DNA of 63,409 nucleotides from Ophioceras dolichostomum (GCA_003049485.1 PYST01000224.1:1-63409), one strand, 5' to 3'; numbered from the stretch's first letter, positions 43,929 through 55,731 are shown. Numbers and translations are program-made. The notes: generated from the letters alone by a model not told the origin.

Positions 43929-46600
43929 CTCTCGAGTCGCAGAGGTCACCGTTCACTGGTTTTGTGTTTGAACTTGACCGGCCGATGATGATTAGCGATC
44001 GGTTGAGAAATCTCACACACAGCCCTGCAAGCAGTCCGGCCTTGGCGTTTTAATATTGTGTTGTGCGAGAGAGAGGCTATTGCGCAACTATCGAGGTATG
44101 CACAACAGTACCTTTCATTTGAGTCATGCGAATCTATACTAACAACCAGCTAAACTTTGAGTGGGGGGAGGGGAGAGGGGGACAAGGAAAACGAATTCCG
44201 GGTTCTCCCTGGTGGCAGCGGGAGGTGGACCAGACCTGGTCGTCATAGCACGACGAGCTGACATGGCGTGGTGTCGTCTATTGGGCGAAAGCATCGTAAG
44301 GTACGTTGCCGACCTACCAACCCTCCTTACCTACTTCTGCGCATGTACGTAAACGAGAATGCGGATGCTCACATGCAAAGCACAGCGAACCTGCTGCTGC
44401 CGTTCTGGAAAATCAGCAGCCAAGGTTGGTCGTCGAGTGCCACTCTTTGCAGCCGCCAAGTGCCACCTAGAAACAAGCAGCGACCCACGGTCCCTACGAA
44501 GGCTGGTAACTCAACTCTAGCTCAAAGCAGGTTCCACTCTGCTCCTCCTTCCCCGCCGAGCCCGCTAGCAAGCGAAGTGACCGACCAGCTTCCTTGCTGG
44601 GTGGTGGGACATGCTGCTTCAGGTTGTTTGTTAGCATAATATTGTTGAATTTTGCATGGTCAAGCAAGACAGAAAAGGTGGAGTGCATCAAGCGAAAGCA
44701 GATACCCAGCAGGCAAGCAGGGTTGGCATACCATCTGACTGTCAGCCCCTTGTCCTACACAACACATCGCAGATTTCATTCATCCAAATCTGGGGTTCTG
44801 TAGGCCCCCTGAGTTTTGGATCAACAGAGAGTTGTAATGGAAGGGGGAAGAAGAGACGAGGGGACTATCGACCATTCGGTACACAGGTAACACGTGACAT
44901 AGTAGATACTTTTCCGGGTACAGGTAGGTAAGGTAGGTAGTCGGTCATCGTTCAGTTGTATGTCCTTTCGTCGGTGTAATGCCGTGGGATGCAATGAGAA
45001 GGAGTCTTTCAAGTGGTGTCGAGGTACGAATAGGTGGTAGTTAGCTGGTAGGCTATAAGGCTCCGGTGGAGGGCAGAAAGGAGCGTCCCCTCATCCCCGC
45101 CCGCCGTCCCGCCGCTCCATTCGATTCGTAGACCCAACCCGCCGCATCTCTTTTTCCAATCCCTCAACACGGGCACCATTGAACTTGTTCTAGAAGGGGT
45201 CTGGAACCGAGCTTCAGAGAACCGACTGCGCCCTCGACCCCCTCAACCTGCTTCAATCGCGCGACAGCGTAAACCAATCTATTCCAAAGCCAACCTGCAG
45301 CTGTAGATCCTCGCAGTCTTGTGGCTGTTTGAAAACCTTCCTTTTGCTGACGGCCAAGGTCCGATCAACCTACCTTCGTGGTACCTACCTACCTACCTAG
45401 GTAGGTACCTACGTGCGTTTACCAACCAACGACCTCGAGCCCACTCGCCCGCACTCTATCGCACTCTACCGACTCAAACACACTCTCTGTCAACCATCCT
45501 CCCATCCGCCAATCCCGCCACTCGTCCACCCGCCTCCGCCAGCCTCAACTTCTCGCCCTCCAGTCGCCGTCTCCAATAGCCGAGCTTCATGTCTCAAGCT
45601 CCAACCCTGTCCGAAACCCTGGACTGACCCCCGCCGTGATCACTTTCGCCTGCGTCCGACGTACGCGTGTTTACGCCATATATCCCGCATACGTGCGTGT
45701 GTGCATGCGTGTGTGCGCCCTGTCCACACATATGCGGCTTGTCAGGAGGACGCCCACGAGGATGCCCACGGCTTAGTCGATCGAGCTACCAGTGGTTGAC
45801 CATCCCCTCCATAATTTGCGCCCTGGCTTCGCCAACTCGTTACGGCTTTGCTATTTGCCTTAGGTCTGTCGACTTAGGTACTCGGATCTATCTACCCAGT
45901 TCTGTCCACCCGAGGTACCTAGGTAGACACCTAGGTTGCTCCTCCTTTAAGGGCACCTTTGCGCAGTCTGTATACAGACCCGATCCATCTTCCGGGGATA
46001 CATGCGTTGCGGACTACGGCACCGCGCGTACGAGCCGGCGCAGCCGTATACTCCACCTCGGACCTCGCCGTACCGCGCTTCCGACTCCCGCCGGCCTTGT
46101 CTGCATTGACTAACTGGGGTACACCGTGTGTCGGGAGGCACCGACAGTCAATAGCCCGCTTCTTGTGCTGACTTCAATGTCGGCCAGCTGAGTTAGTGCG
46201 TATACCCGGGTGCGTGCCAGCAAGACTGCCGCATGTTTCTGGGCACGCCGTGCTTAACGCGAACAGCATCATCGATCCCGGCGACACGCACACCTTTTGG
46301 ACTCGCAACTATCGCCGCGCCGCGCTCGGTCGTCCGCTCCGTGCAGCGTCTTGTCGCTTGCGACGGCTCGCCATAGATCTGGCCGTACCCCGTCGTTGTT
46401 CCTCCGGAGTGCGCATTTGCGCCACAGGCCTCTCCTGACGCTGACCGTGACCAGTCCGGGACTCCCGAGGCACATCTTACTAGACAAAGTCCGGCCGTGT
46501 AGAAGACCGTCGTAATTACCCCATTCGCTTTCGCTAGTCGTCGCAGCGCCTTACTATAACAACCTGTGTTCGAGGGGCACGTCTCCCCTCGCCTGGCCGG
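43929..46600. other. Long upstream region of the zinc-cluster factor; no gene seen
   Basis: This 2.7 kb separates divergent genes. Dispersed palindromes occur at 44922-44940, 45381-45412 and 45880-45940. A pyrimidine-rich stretch at 45450-45600 may be 5' leader of the factor gene. Many short frames exist on both strands (for example 46193-46768 minus), none with family character. Upstream open frames in a long leader would be expected for a regulator but cannot be shown. Confidence 0.45.
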
Positions 46601-49600
46601 ATGGCCTCCGATCCACCGCCGTTTCGACAGCTTGTTCCTCAAAGCGCCCAGATGAGCAGCTTCTCTTTTGCGCCGCAGCCTTTCCAGCAGCCGAGGGAAA
46701 CGCAGAGGAGTGCGTCCAAACGTCCCTTTCGTGCAATTTTTGCCCGCCTCCGTTATCCTTCGTCCCATGCAGGAGAGTCTCCTTCGTCTGACCGCTTTTT
46801 GTCTGCCAGACTATGTCTTCGTGGACGAGCACAATCGTCACAAGCGCCTCAAGGGTAAGTGTTCCCCGGGAGCCGTCTACACTGGCCTGCTGCCGCACGA
46901 ACGAAAACATGACTGACGTCTTCTGACATGATTACTACCTGTAGTTATGAGGGCATGTGGTGAGCGAAAGTCCCTTTCCCGCCTGGTCCCGAGTCTTTGA
47001 GCCTATCTCCCGTGGCTCGCTCATATCACTGACAGGAAACTCGGAAACCCGGAAGAGGGTTGTCGGCGCAGGAAGATCAAATGCGACGCGGCTACGACGA
47101 ATACTTGGCCCTGCTCGGCGTGTGTCCGCTTGAAGCTGCACTGCGTGCGTCCGAATGGGTTTGACGGGTCATCTGCGGATACCCAAGTCTACGATCCGCC
47201 GCTTCGGCTAGGGTTCGAAGGCGCCTCACAAACCCAGCCCCAACCTAGTTTCCGCCAACCCGATTCATCTCAAGAGCAGCAGCAGCGGCACCGCCACCAG
47301 CCAGACCAGCAACCTCACGCCGCACACGCAAAGCCCTCGGCTAGCTTATACACCCAGCCGCCGACTACAGCTTTTGCCGACTCGCCCGACGCAGCCGCCA
47401 TCTACCATCAACCGTCGTACCCCGATGCGCAGGCGACGCAGCACGGCCTCCACTACCCTGCACTCCCCGCAGGCGGCGGCCTCGCCGATGCGGGGTTCGC
47501 CGTGCAGGACGCTTTCCCCACGCCGCCCCTGCAGCAAGGGTCACAGCCCGACTCGCCGTCAGACTCATTCGGACAGGACCAGCACGGCCAGGACCTCGCA
47601 GATCTGCTCGGGCCGCTCAAACTCAACGAGGCCGGCACGGCGCCGTACCTGAACAGCAAACTGCGTTCCCGGGATCTCGGGGAGGAGCCGCCGGCAATGG
47701 GCGACGACGACGAGTTCAAGAGCTCTTTGCCCCCCCTGGTTTCCGGGCCTGGCCTCAAGATCCGCATCCCGCCGGAGCTGATGCCCGACGACGACACCGT
47801 GCTCCACTACCTTGACTTATACTTCACCCATGTTCACCCTTACGTGCCCGTGCTCGATCGGGCCTCATTTTACGACCAGTGGCACAACAACAGGGAAGCC
47901 CTGTCGCCATTGGTGCTCGAGGCTATCTTCGCCATCGCTGGCCGCCTCGCCGACGAACCTGCCCAAGGCCAGCAGTGGCTGGCGCTGGCCACACGCCACG
48001 CAGACTCGTTCATGGATGTGCCGAGGATCAGCACCCTCCAGGCGCTTCTGATCGTGCTCAAAGCCCGAGAGGCGGCACCCAAGCGCGGTTACTACTTTCG
48101 GTCGTGGATGTCCATAGTGCACTGTGTCCAGATGGGCAAGGATCTGGGGCTGGACGAGCACTACGCCGACCACCAGGCCGGGCGGCCCTGCGGCTCAGCC
48201 CCAGCGGATTGTCTGATGAAAACCCGCATGTGGCAGACAATATTCGTGTGTGAGGTGATGATCGGCTCGCCGCAAGGTACGCTAAGCTTCTTTTGGTCTC
48301 CGTTGTTGGTCTCCATAGGTTGAGTGAGTGAGTGGGCTAGGTGGACGAGCAAGGAGACGGAGTGAGATGTCGATCATTTCAACGACGACTGACTTTGATG
48401 GCATCCATGACGGACAGGCCGAACCGATCTCGCTGTCCATGAGGACACGGTCGACCTGAGGTTACCGCGGCCCACGCCTGGGGTCGGGGACTCGGAGTAC
48501 GTTGTGTCGCGCAATTTTGCGTACTTTGCGAGGGTGGTGTCAAACGTGGCCAGCATGAACCGGACGTATGCGCGGGTGCGTAAGAAGAACCGGGACTGGG
48601 GCCTGGACCCAGAGTTTGTGCAGCTGACGCCTGTCGCACACGCCTGGCTGAATGAACTGCCCTCGGATTTGGCCGTAAACTTCCCACCGGAAGGGACTCC
48701 TCCTTGGCTCCCGTCCCCTTTCATCGGCAACCTACACTCATATTATTACCTGAGCGTCATCATGCTGCACCGGCCACAGCTCCAGTGCTTGGATCCGAAC
48801 AGCCCAGACGGCCGGTGGAAGCACCATATGGTGATTTGCTACTCGTCCGCGAAGCTGCTCTGCAGGCTCGAGGAGTCCATTTTGCAGTCGTATGGTCTGG
48901 GCGGACTGCAGTGCATGCAGCGAGGCATCAACTTTACCATATATGTCATCCTGACTTGCATCGTCCTCCACCTGGTGCGCAACCATTTCCCCGATGCCCC
49001 CTCCCCTCCTCGTCCCCGATCCTTGAAAGGTCCTGCTCTCCTTTTCCACCGACATTTCGGCTGACTCGTTGTTTCCCTTTTTCGTTCCTTGCCCATATAT
49101 AAAGGTTGCCCTGACTTCGCCTGACGTTGACCTGAACTTGGATGCGCGCGAGTACTTCACACGCCATATGCGCCTTCTGGAGCGGTGTATGGCCGCGTGG
49201 CCTATGCCGGACATGCAAAAGCAGATCGATGCTGTGCGTGAGGCATTTTCTGCGGACCTCCGCAAGCCGTTTGTCCTCAAACCTAGCTTCCCTTACGGTA
49301 GCCCCCACTCGGCATCGCATTCGAGTCCGTCACGGTCGACTGGGTCAGTTGGTCAACCGAGCAATATCGACCGCCTATCACCTGTAGATCCTCAACAAAA
49401 TGACCCCCTCGGCGCGAGGCAACAACAGCAACAGCCGCAGCAACGACAGCAGCAGCACCTGCAGCATCAGCAGCATCAGCAGCATCAGCAGCATCAGCAG
49501 CATCAGCAGCAACGACAACAGTCTCAAAGCCAGCATATTCGTCATCACCCAGCCCAAGTCAGTGCAACCAGCCACCCCATATCCCCTCCGTTCTCGACAG

Positions 49601-50285
49601 GCCCAGGAGACGCCACGGGAAACTCGTCACCGGCTGCCCAGAGCACCATCGCCCTGATGGCAGCAGCGCCAGGCTCACAGGCGTCCGTGATGCAGCCACA
49701 GACAATTCAGTTGGCGGACCCTCCGGCCTGGAACCCGTCACGACTATTTGAGTGAGTGACACCCCCCGGAAGACCCAACAAAATGCCTCGGCCAGGCAAG
49801 GCAGTCCAAGCCAAGCCAAGCCAAGACAAGCCAAGCCGACATAACATGCAGGGGAGATCTGGGATATCTAGAGCGAGAGCCAGCTGAATGCATGAGCATG
49901 TGAGGACTGCTAGATCGCCGGACTACTGAACCGCTGCTAACTCGATACATCGTCTTCCGTTATCAGCCAATGGAACACGACATTCGGTACGCCCCAAGCC
50001 CAGCCTCAGCCCATCTCTCTTACCACACGGTCCTCGTCTCTAAGCGGTCCCCCAACGCCAGGTGCACCCGAGGTCCCCACTCTCCAGGATATCCAGGCCG
50101 TGCAGTCCAGTTTGCCGCAGCACACGAGCCAGTCTGCGGCCCAGGCCTTCACCAGCGCCCCAATCCAGAGCTTCGTTACCCCCGCCATGTGGCAGGAGTC
50201 AGTCGCCAGTGTGTACGAAGGAGGCCTAAAGCGCGCGTGGGACTACGACTCGACTGGCATGTCGCTGCACAAGCATCGCTCTTGA
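46601..50285 (+). CDS. Zn2Cys6 transcription factor with fungal-specific TF domain (970 aa)
   Basis: Exons: 46601-46709, 46810-46854, 46945-46959 (15 nt), 47056-48276, 48418-48974, 49105-49751, 49967-50285. Joined, they give YVFVDEHNRHKRLKVMRACE and then GCRRRKIKCDAATTNTWPCS, with zinc-binding cysteines at 56, 59, 66, 76, 79 and 86, an exact C-X2-C-X6-C-X9-C-X2-C-X6-C. The middle homology region spans about 220-700 (LHYLDLYFTHVHPYVPVLDR; ISTLQALLIVLKAREAAPKR; YYYLSVIMLHRPQLQC). A Gln/His repeat (about residue 745-795) precedes a short C-terminal conserved patch (FVTPAMWQESVASVYEGGLK). It should be a nuclear DNA-binding activator or repressor; the target pathway is unknown and I give no name. 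No neighbouring gene cluster suggests a local target. Confidence 0.92.
46945..46959 (+). other. 15-nt microexon encoding the first zinc-binding Cys
   Basis: The exon TTATGAGGGCATGTG is bounded by an upstream TAG acceptor and a downstream GTGAGC donor. Together with one base from each neighbour it encodes V-M-R-A-C-E, placing Cys56 of the zinc cluster. Without it the frame is kept (15 nt) but the first zinc ligand is lost. Confidence 0.8.
49419..49530. repeat. CAG/CAT coding repeat (Gln-His)
   Basis: Nine-base units CAGCATCAG repeat about five times inside CAA/CAG-rich sequence in exon 6 of the zinc-cluster factor and encode QHQ runs. Confidence 0.85.
49794..49837. repeat. Short AAGCC-type tandem repeat in an intron
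   Basis: Repeated CAAGC/CCAAG pentamers with a few substitutions lie in the sixth intron of the zinc-cluster factor. Confidence 0.75.
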
Positions 50286-51235
50286 ATTGCTATGTAGTTT
50301 GACGCCGCTGGCCACGGTGGATTCCTGTGCTTGCCGGTGGGCTGCGGACATCCGAGGCCATTAGGCTGCGATTCACCACGACGATGACTATGACGACCGC
50401 CATGATAACCGACCCCTGGATGACCGGACCTCTGGACTACCCGACCTGTGGATTACCAGCCGATGGGAGGGAGCAGAGCGGGTGAGGAGCTGCCGGCTCA
50501 GATGTCGGGGCAGGAGACCAATGACATCGCGGACCAATGGGGCAGAAGTGGCAGACAATAGGGAACAGCGTAGGCGGCGTCTTGCGTCCTGTTTGTGTGC
50601 TATGGATTCCCCCCGCTTTTTTTTTTTTTGTTTTACAACCAGGTCACGCTCGTTTCTGGGTATTGGCGTTGATGCGATTTGACCGAACTACCTAGCTCCA
50701 CGGCCTTGTGTAGGCGCCAGATCGCCTTACAAGCCTGGGTTGCAGTTGGTTTGGTTAACCTCGCAGTCAATCGAGGAAACTCGATCGTGGGACATGAACA
50801 GAGAAGCCCATCTATTTAGGTACCACATACCTACTCTTTGGGAGGTCACTCGTGCATTTTTGGGCTTGGGGAGTAGGGGAGTAATCCAGCGGGTGGGCGA
50901 GGGAGGAGTTGGAGTTACAGTGTGTGGGTTTGGATATTGAAGTCTGGAGCTGGGTAAGGGGGAAAAATCTGCTTTTGGTTGATGCCAGGTATCTCGTCTG
51001 CTTTTCTTTGATGCCAGTATCTCGATCCACAGGCTCTCGGAGCGATCCCCGCTCGTCGCTGGGCGAGCACGACTTGAGCGACCAGTTGCCATGTCGGATA
51101 GAAGCTCAGAGCCCCGTTGTGCCAGAATCAAGAGGCCGACCGCCTGAAACCTACATAGGTACCTGGGTACCTAGTAAGTGGTAGGTATCTACCTAGGTAG
51201 ATACGGCACCGTCCTTAAGCAGGTTCGATGGGGCA
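50286..51235. other. Convergent 3' region; palindromic repeats
   Basis: A T-run near 50621-50633 and a strong palindromic repeat cluster at 51154-51203 are present. No gene is supported; an open frame at 50727-51131 (minus) has no family features. Confidence 0.45.
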
Positions 51236-52387
51236 TCAACCATTACCCGCTGCCCTGCTGATGGCTGAGGCAACGCGTTCCCAGACCCAGCCCTCTCTCG
51301 CACCGCTGGCAGATTGCTGGATGCTGAACTCGCGGGGGGTGCGGGCCTTGTACAGCCTTTGCAGAAAAAACAGCGGCGGCGATTTCGGCGTTGAACGACT
51401 ACTACCTTGTGTGAGGGCGTAGTTGACTATGCCAAACCGGGCTCTGACCGGGGCGATGTCGGACACGACCATGTGCGTCACCCTTGGCTTGCCGATGAGG
51501 TTGATAGTCGTGATGTCCACGCGGGTGTCGCTTGGCAGCTTACTAGCAAACCGTTCCAGCAGATCTCGGGATTGTCTTGCAAACGGCGGCAGGCGGATGT
51601 GCACGAACGCCACGAAGGGCGATGTGAAGAAGATGGCAACAGCCAGTGGAACAAGGCCACAAACAATCACTTTGTGCCGGTCCACGCAGGCTCACGTGGG
51701 TCAGGGGAACCAGTGAGAAAGGCAAGAGATCAGCGTCGGCCGGCGAACACGAACAGATGCATGCAGAGTGACTTCGACAGCCATTGTTTCTCGAGAAGAT
51801 GAATCTCAGCTGCTCTCGACCCTGCACAATGTGCTGGGAGATTTAGAGCGGGCTGGGCAATTGGGTAACTCACAACTACATGGTTTCCACAGTGGCACAT
51901 CTGTGGTAGCCAGGAGGGGCGGGGCGGCAACGAAGCAGAAAAAGATGAAGACGAATATGGACGAGATCTTAGCGCAGGCCAGAAAGGTCGTGCGTCCCGT
52001 GCCCCCGTGATATATCAGAAGCCTTTCAGGATAGACCAGACCTTCACGCAGGCGGATTGGAGTATCAGCTATCAGTATTAAAATCCAGTCGACGATTGCT
52101 GTCTCTTCGCCTAGGGGTGGGTAGGTAGGTAGGGCGTCTCAGGGATCCAGCTCCGTTCACGTACCTGGCTTCGGTCGTGCCGTCACAGTCGAGGATGACC
52201 GTGAGGACGACCCTGGCGACGACGAGGCTGCTGCGCGCTGAGTCCTGACAACGCTCATCGGCCGTTGCGCTCGCGAAACCACGAGTAACGCGACTGACAG
52301 CCTGATTGGCAGCTTCCCTGCTGCTGGAAGAATAGAGTGGACATGGATCCTCCCGGCTCGAGTTACTAGATGCATGACGCCCTCCAT
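51236..52387 (-). CDS. Small membrane protein, probably mitochondrial (about 275-281 aa)
   Basis: Three exons are inferred on minus: 52387-52165, 52041-51874 and about 51690-51236 (acceptor 51690 or 51669 both keep frame). Exon 1 is rich in Arg, Ser and Ala with few acids, like a mitochondrial presequence. Exon 2 gives ERLLIYHGGTGRTTFLACAK and a first hydrophobic segment (ISSIFVFIFFCFVAAP). Exon 3 has a second (VCGLVPLAVAIFFTSPFVAF) and a conserved-looking tail (VHIRLPPFARQSRDLLERFA, PRVTHMVVSDIAP, RFGIVNYAL). This two-helix layout resembles fungal TMEM223/TMEM186-type proteins as I recall them, where members of the human group act in respiratory-complex assembly. The assignment is tentative and the exact splice sites of intron 2 are uncertain. 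Confidence 0.6.
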
Positions 52388-52741
52388 GTCATTCTATACG
52401 ACCACACTTGTCCTGTCTGGGTGGTTTGTGTTGGTGATGATACTACAAATTTCTGTTCGTCGGGGAGGGAGTTAGGGACCGCCCGCGTGAGTGCTAAACG
52501 AAAGCGGTAGTGGCCAATGCACGATACAATGGCGTGAGGGTTGATTAGGCCTACAACCTGTATGATCTAGTACTTCGTAACCAGATGAGGAGAACAACAT
52601 CAACACCAAAACTAAGGCACGTAGGCATGCAACAAGAAGAGAAAAAAAATTAAAAAGAAGAAATATTTCGTGCATACAGCGTTTGGCGGAATAAGTGCAG
52701 AGTAGGTGCGGAGTCGTAGGTACCACATGAGTGTTCGCCGC
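52388..52741. other. Intergenic region, tandem minus-strand genes
   Basis: It holds the 3' end of the DsbA-like gene and the promoter of the membrane-protein gene. Nothing else was recognised apart from an A-rich stretch near 52640-52665. Confidence 0.4.
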
Positions 52742-53543
52742 CTATGCAGTCTTGTCTTCCAACCAACGGACCCACTCATTTACAGTCCAGCTAGAGCCGA
52801 CCTCGTCTGCAACGACGCCGTCAAACAGGACAGTCGGGCTGACGTGAACCCCAACCAACCTCGCCATCTTGACGAGAACCTTCAGGTCGTCGGTGACCTT
52901 GTTGCCGGAGTTGAGCGCCCCGTCAGGCCCCGGCTGATCAGAAACAGCCAGCAGGCCGTAGATCTCGTCCTCCACAACCCCAGCGCTGGCTGCAGCGATT
53001 GCGGCCAGCCGCCGGTAAGTCTGGTTCCGGGTCTCGCCGACCACCCGCACGTCGAAGAAGTCCTTTTGCGCCGCGAAGAGCGCCTCACTGAAGCTCCAGA
53101 AGCGGAGTGGTGCCAGCCTGAGGACAGCCACCGCGGTCTCGTGGACCAAGGTGCTCGACGGGTGCCACGGCTGCACCTGCTGCCGGAATATGACCTGTAG
53201 TTTGGAGGCCAAGGCGGGCCGCTCCTGTAGCAAAGGGACCACCTCTCCCACAAAAGTCTTGAATAGCTCTGAATCACGAGGTAGGGAGGAGACACAGTCA
53301 GTCCGCATACTCCGGCTGTAGGGGAAGGGGAAAGGGAAGGGGAAGGGGAGCTCAGATTCGGAGCCGGGATTGAACACCCAGAATCAAACCGAGGCACAAA
53401 CGGCACGTACTCGCCGAGAACGGGCACACGTAGTCGAGGTACAGCTCTATAGTGTGATACCCAGTCCCGCCAGCTCCGGTCGCCCCCGCCGCATCCTTTC
53501 CGAGAGGCAATCGGTGGCCGCTGAACTTGGGAGGAAGAGCCAT
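52742..53543 (-). CDS. DsbA-like thioredoxin-fold protein (219 aa)
   Basis: Exons on minus: 53543-53411 and 53268-52742. The join gives YLDYVCPFSAKLFKTF, a DsbA/thioredoxin-like active-site segment with a single Cys (C40) followed by P-F-S instead of CxxC. The following helical region (VIFRQQVQPWHPSSTLVHET) and the C-terminal thioredoxin half (LARLVGVHVSPTVLFDGVV-like, with a cis-Pro in VSPTVLF) support the fold. One Cys suggests glutathione-linked or peroxidatic chemistry rather than dithiol oxidation, as in related fungal proteins; substrate unknown. No signal peptide is seen. The intron contains a pyrimidine tract of CCCCTT units. It is in tandem with the membrane-protein gene downstream. 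Confidence 0.8.
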
Positions 53544-53961
53544 TGTCGCAGATTCGAATTCCGACAGCCCAATGTCGAATGCCGGTTATGTGACAGGCCG
53601 GGCGTGAGGCCGTTGAGCATGCGGTAGGTACCTGGCGAGTGGGGGAGGGGGATTCGAGGTTGGGGGAGCTTGTCGTAGCTTCCACACGCCACTTTATGAA
53701 GAAGGCGGGGTGAAAAGGAGGTGGGAGCTGAGTAACTCCCTCTCCGCCTCCAACACAGATCCCCGACAAGTACCTACGGTAGAGCACCCGAAAAGGGCGG
53801 GCATGACGTTTTCGACATAGATGTAAGGTACCTTGGGTAGGTAGGTGCAGGTAGGTATACTTAGTAGCCACAACCTTCTACCCTCTCTTGCCCATAGAAA
53901 GAGACGTTCAAATTACAAATAACTCCAACAACCAAATACCTGATAAGCAGAAAGCCCAAAT
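53544..53961. other. Intergenic region with palindromic repeat
   Basis: It lies between the 2OG-oxygenase stop and the DsbA-like ATG, both minus. A repeat copy occurs at 53826-53858. No gene is seen. Confidence 0.45.
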
Positions 53962-55302
53962 CTACACTACGGTATTCTTCGTAACTATCCCCCGCGCAAA
54001 TTCGCCAAAGGTAATACGCTGCTTAATGTCGACCAAGTCGCCCAAGTTCGGCTGAGTGAAGACGGCAAGCGTATTGCGGGCGATATTGGCCCGCTCAGTC
54101 CGAGGACCCCTGACAAAGTGCGGAACGGCTTTGAACTTTCCCTCGGTGATTCTCTCAAGCGCCTCGCCTGTCTGGAACGCAAGGCAGTCCCTCGGTATCT
54201 TGACCTGAACCGTCTCACCTGTTCTGGATTTGATGTAGAGCCCGGCGGCAGGGTCCGGGGAAGCGGCCATCTCGCTCAAGGTGCTTGCCGCTAGCTCGGG
54301 GCCTGCCTTCAATGCCGATGCTGATGCGGATGACGACAGTCCCGTCAAGCCGGTCTCGTCGACGAACATGGCGGACGTCAGGCCCGTAAGACACCCGTGG
54401 TCTAAGTGGGTCGCACACCAGTCGTCGTCGCTGGAGTCGCTTCCGGAGTCCTTGTCGGGATCGTCGGGGCCAACGGCCGGGAAGTAGTGCAGCAGCCGCG
54501 CTTTTGTCGTCGTCGAGGTCCGCACGACCTCCTCCAAATAACCATTCGGATACCCGGAGATCTCGCGGGAGGCAAACACATCACAGGCCCGCGCCACCAG
54601 GACGGCGACATCGATTATACAGCGGCAGAGATCTTCCAGACCCTCCCTGAACCCGGGAAGCGCCGCCTCAGTCGGCCAGACGTTTGGCGACAGATACTCC
54701 GGGAAGTTCTCCGGGGAGAATTCCGCCGTCGGCGCAGCGCAGTCAAGGGAGGGGTCGACGTAGAAGGCGCAGTTGGCATAAAATGAGCCTTTTAAAGTGT
54801 CCACCTGACCGCTTTTGAGCGTCTCCTTCCCGAGCGACCAGCCGGTCAGGTACTTAGCTTCGCCGTTCTCGAGGTTTTCTACTTGACCGGGAGGGGCGGG
54901 GCCAAGGCGGGGTGGGGGTGGTGGATTGGCGCCTGTGGTTAGCCTGCCGCGTGGCTTATAACATAAGAAGGAGGAAGTCGATCCCCAGATCCGGGACCAG
55001 GCTGGGTCGTCAACGCACCGAGCTCTGGCTGGGGCAAGTTGGCCAGATATGACGAAGAAGAAAGCACGCGACGTCTCAGCTGATGGAACTCGGGCGGCAC
55101 ATCCTTAACCACGAGAATCCCCAACGAGTTTGGCCCGAAAGCCTCCTGCAGTATCTCGATCGGGACTGCGCCTGTATCGAAAAATACGGCCATTAGAGCC
55201 CACATCTTCGATCTATCGGTCTATCGGGAGAAAGGAATGAAGAAACGAACCTTTCCGCAAATCATCTAGCGAACATGTTACAGCCTCCGCAATGGGTGTC
55301 AT
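53962..55302 (-). CDS. 2OG-Fe(II) oxygenase, isopenicillin-N-synthase-like fold (374 aa)
   Basis: Exons on minus: 55302-55251, 55171-55019 and 54881-53962. Joined, the start reads MTPIAEAVTCSLDDLRKG followed by AVPIEILQEAFGPNSLGILV, and across intron 2 ELVENLENGEAKYLTGWSLG, all in frame. The jelly-roll iron site is visible: H227 and D229 (CATHLDHGCLTGL) and a third His at about 323 (KAVPHFVRGP). The 2-oxoglutarate arginine would be about R337 (IARNTLAVF), an R-x-T in place of the common R-x-S. The enzyme should be an iron-dependent hydroxylase, oxidase or demethylase in the cytosol; the substrate is unknown. No biosynthetic cluster surrounds it. Intron 1 uses a GTTCGT donor. It is divergent from FRG1. 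Confidence 0.85.
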
Positions 55303-55731
55303 GTTGGTACTTTTTCTTCCTCTGGCGGTTTCGATCGAAGACAAGAGAGAAGAAAGCTCAAGTAGGTCATGAAATGGGACTTGATTGAGGGATAGGAATA
55401 TCACCTCGGAAGAATGCCAGCCGTGGGGTGTCTGCGTCACGGTGCGCCGAGTATGTCCCTATATGTAGGTAGGCAACCTACCTCTAGGTACTCCGTACCT
55501 ACCAGATAGGTGAGGGGGTCGCCCGAGAAATGTGGGTCGGCCTGCAGGGTTAGGTAGCAACCAAACCCCCCGACCTATTTGAACGACGACCCGTGGGCCT
55601 CCTCCTGGATGACATAACTTCCAACTTTCAACTTAAAACCTACAAGATCGACCACTCTCCGCTGGCGCGCAACCGAAATTTTTTTTTTCCGATTCTCCAA
55701 GCAGTCGGTCGGGCTTACTCTAGTCTCTAAA
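55303..55731. other. Divergent promoter region, oxygenase/FRG1
   Basis: This 429 bp lies between divergent ATGs and contains a palindromic repeat cluster at 55464-55505 and a T-run near 55679-55688. No gene is seen. Confidence 0.5.

Noticed and set aside
46193..46768. 191-aa minus-strand open frame upstream of the zinc-cluster factor
   Set aside because: It overlaps the real first exon of the factor on the other strand and has no recognisable domain.
51236..55302. Possible biosynthetic gene cluster (transcription factor, oxygenase, DsbA-like protein)
   Set aside because: No polyketide synthase, peptide synthetase, terpene cyclase or transporter is adjacent; surrounding genes are housekeeping.
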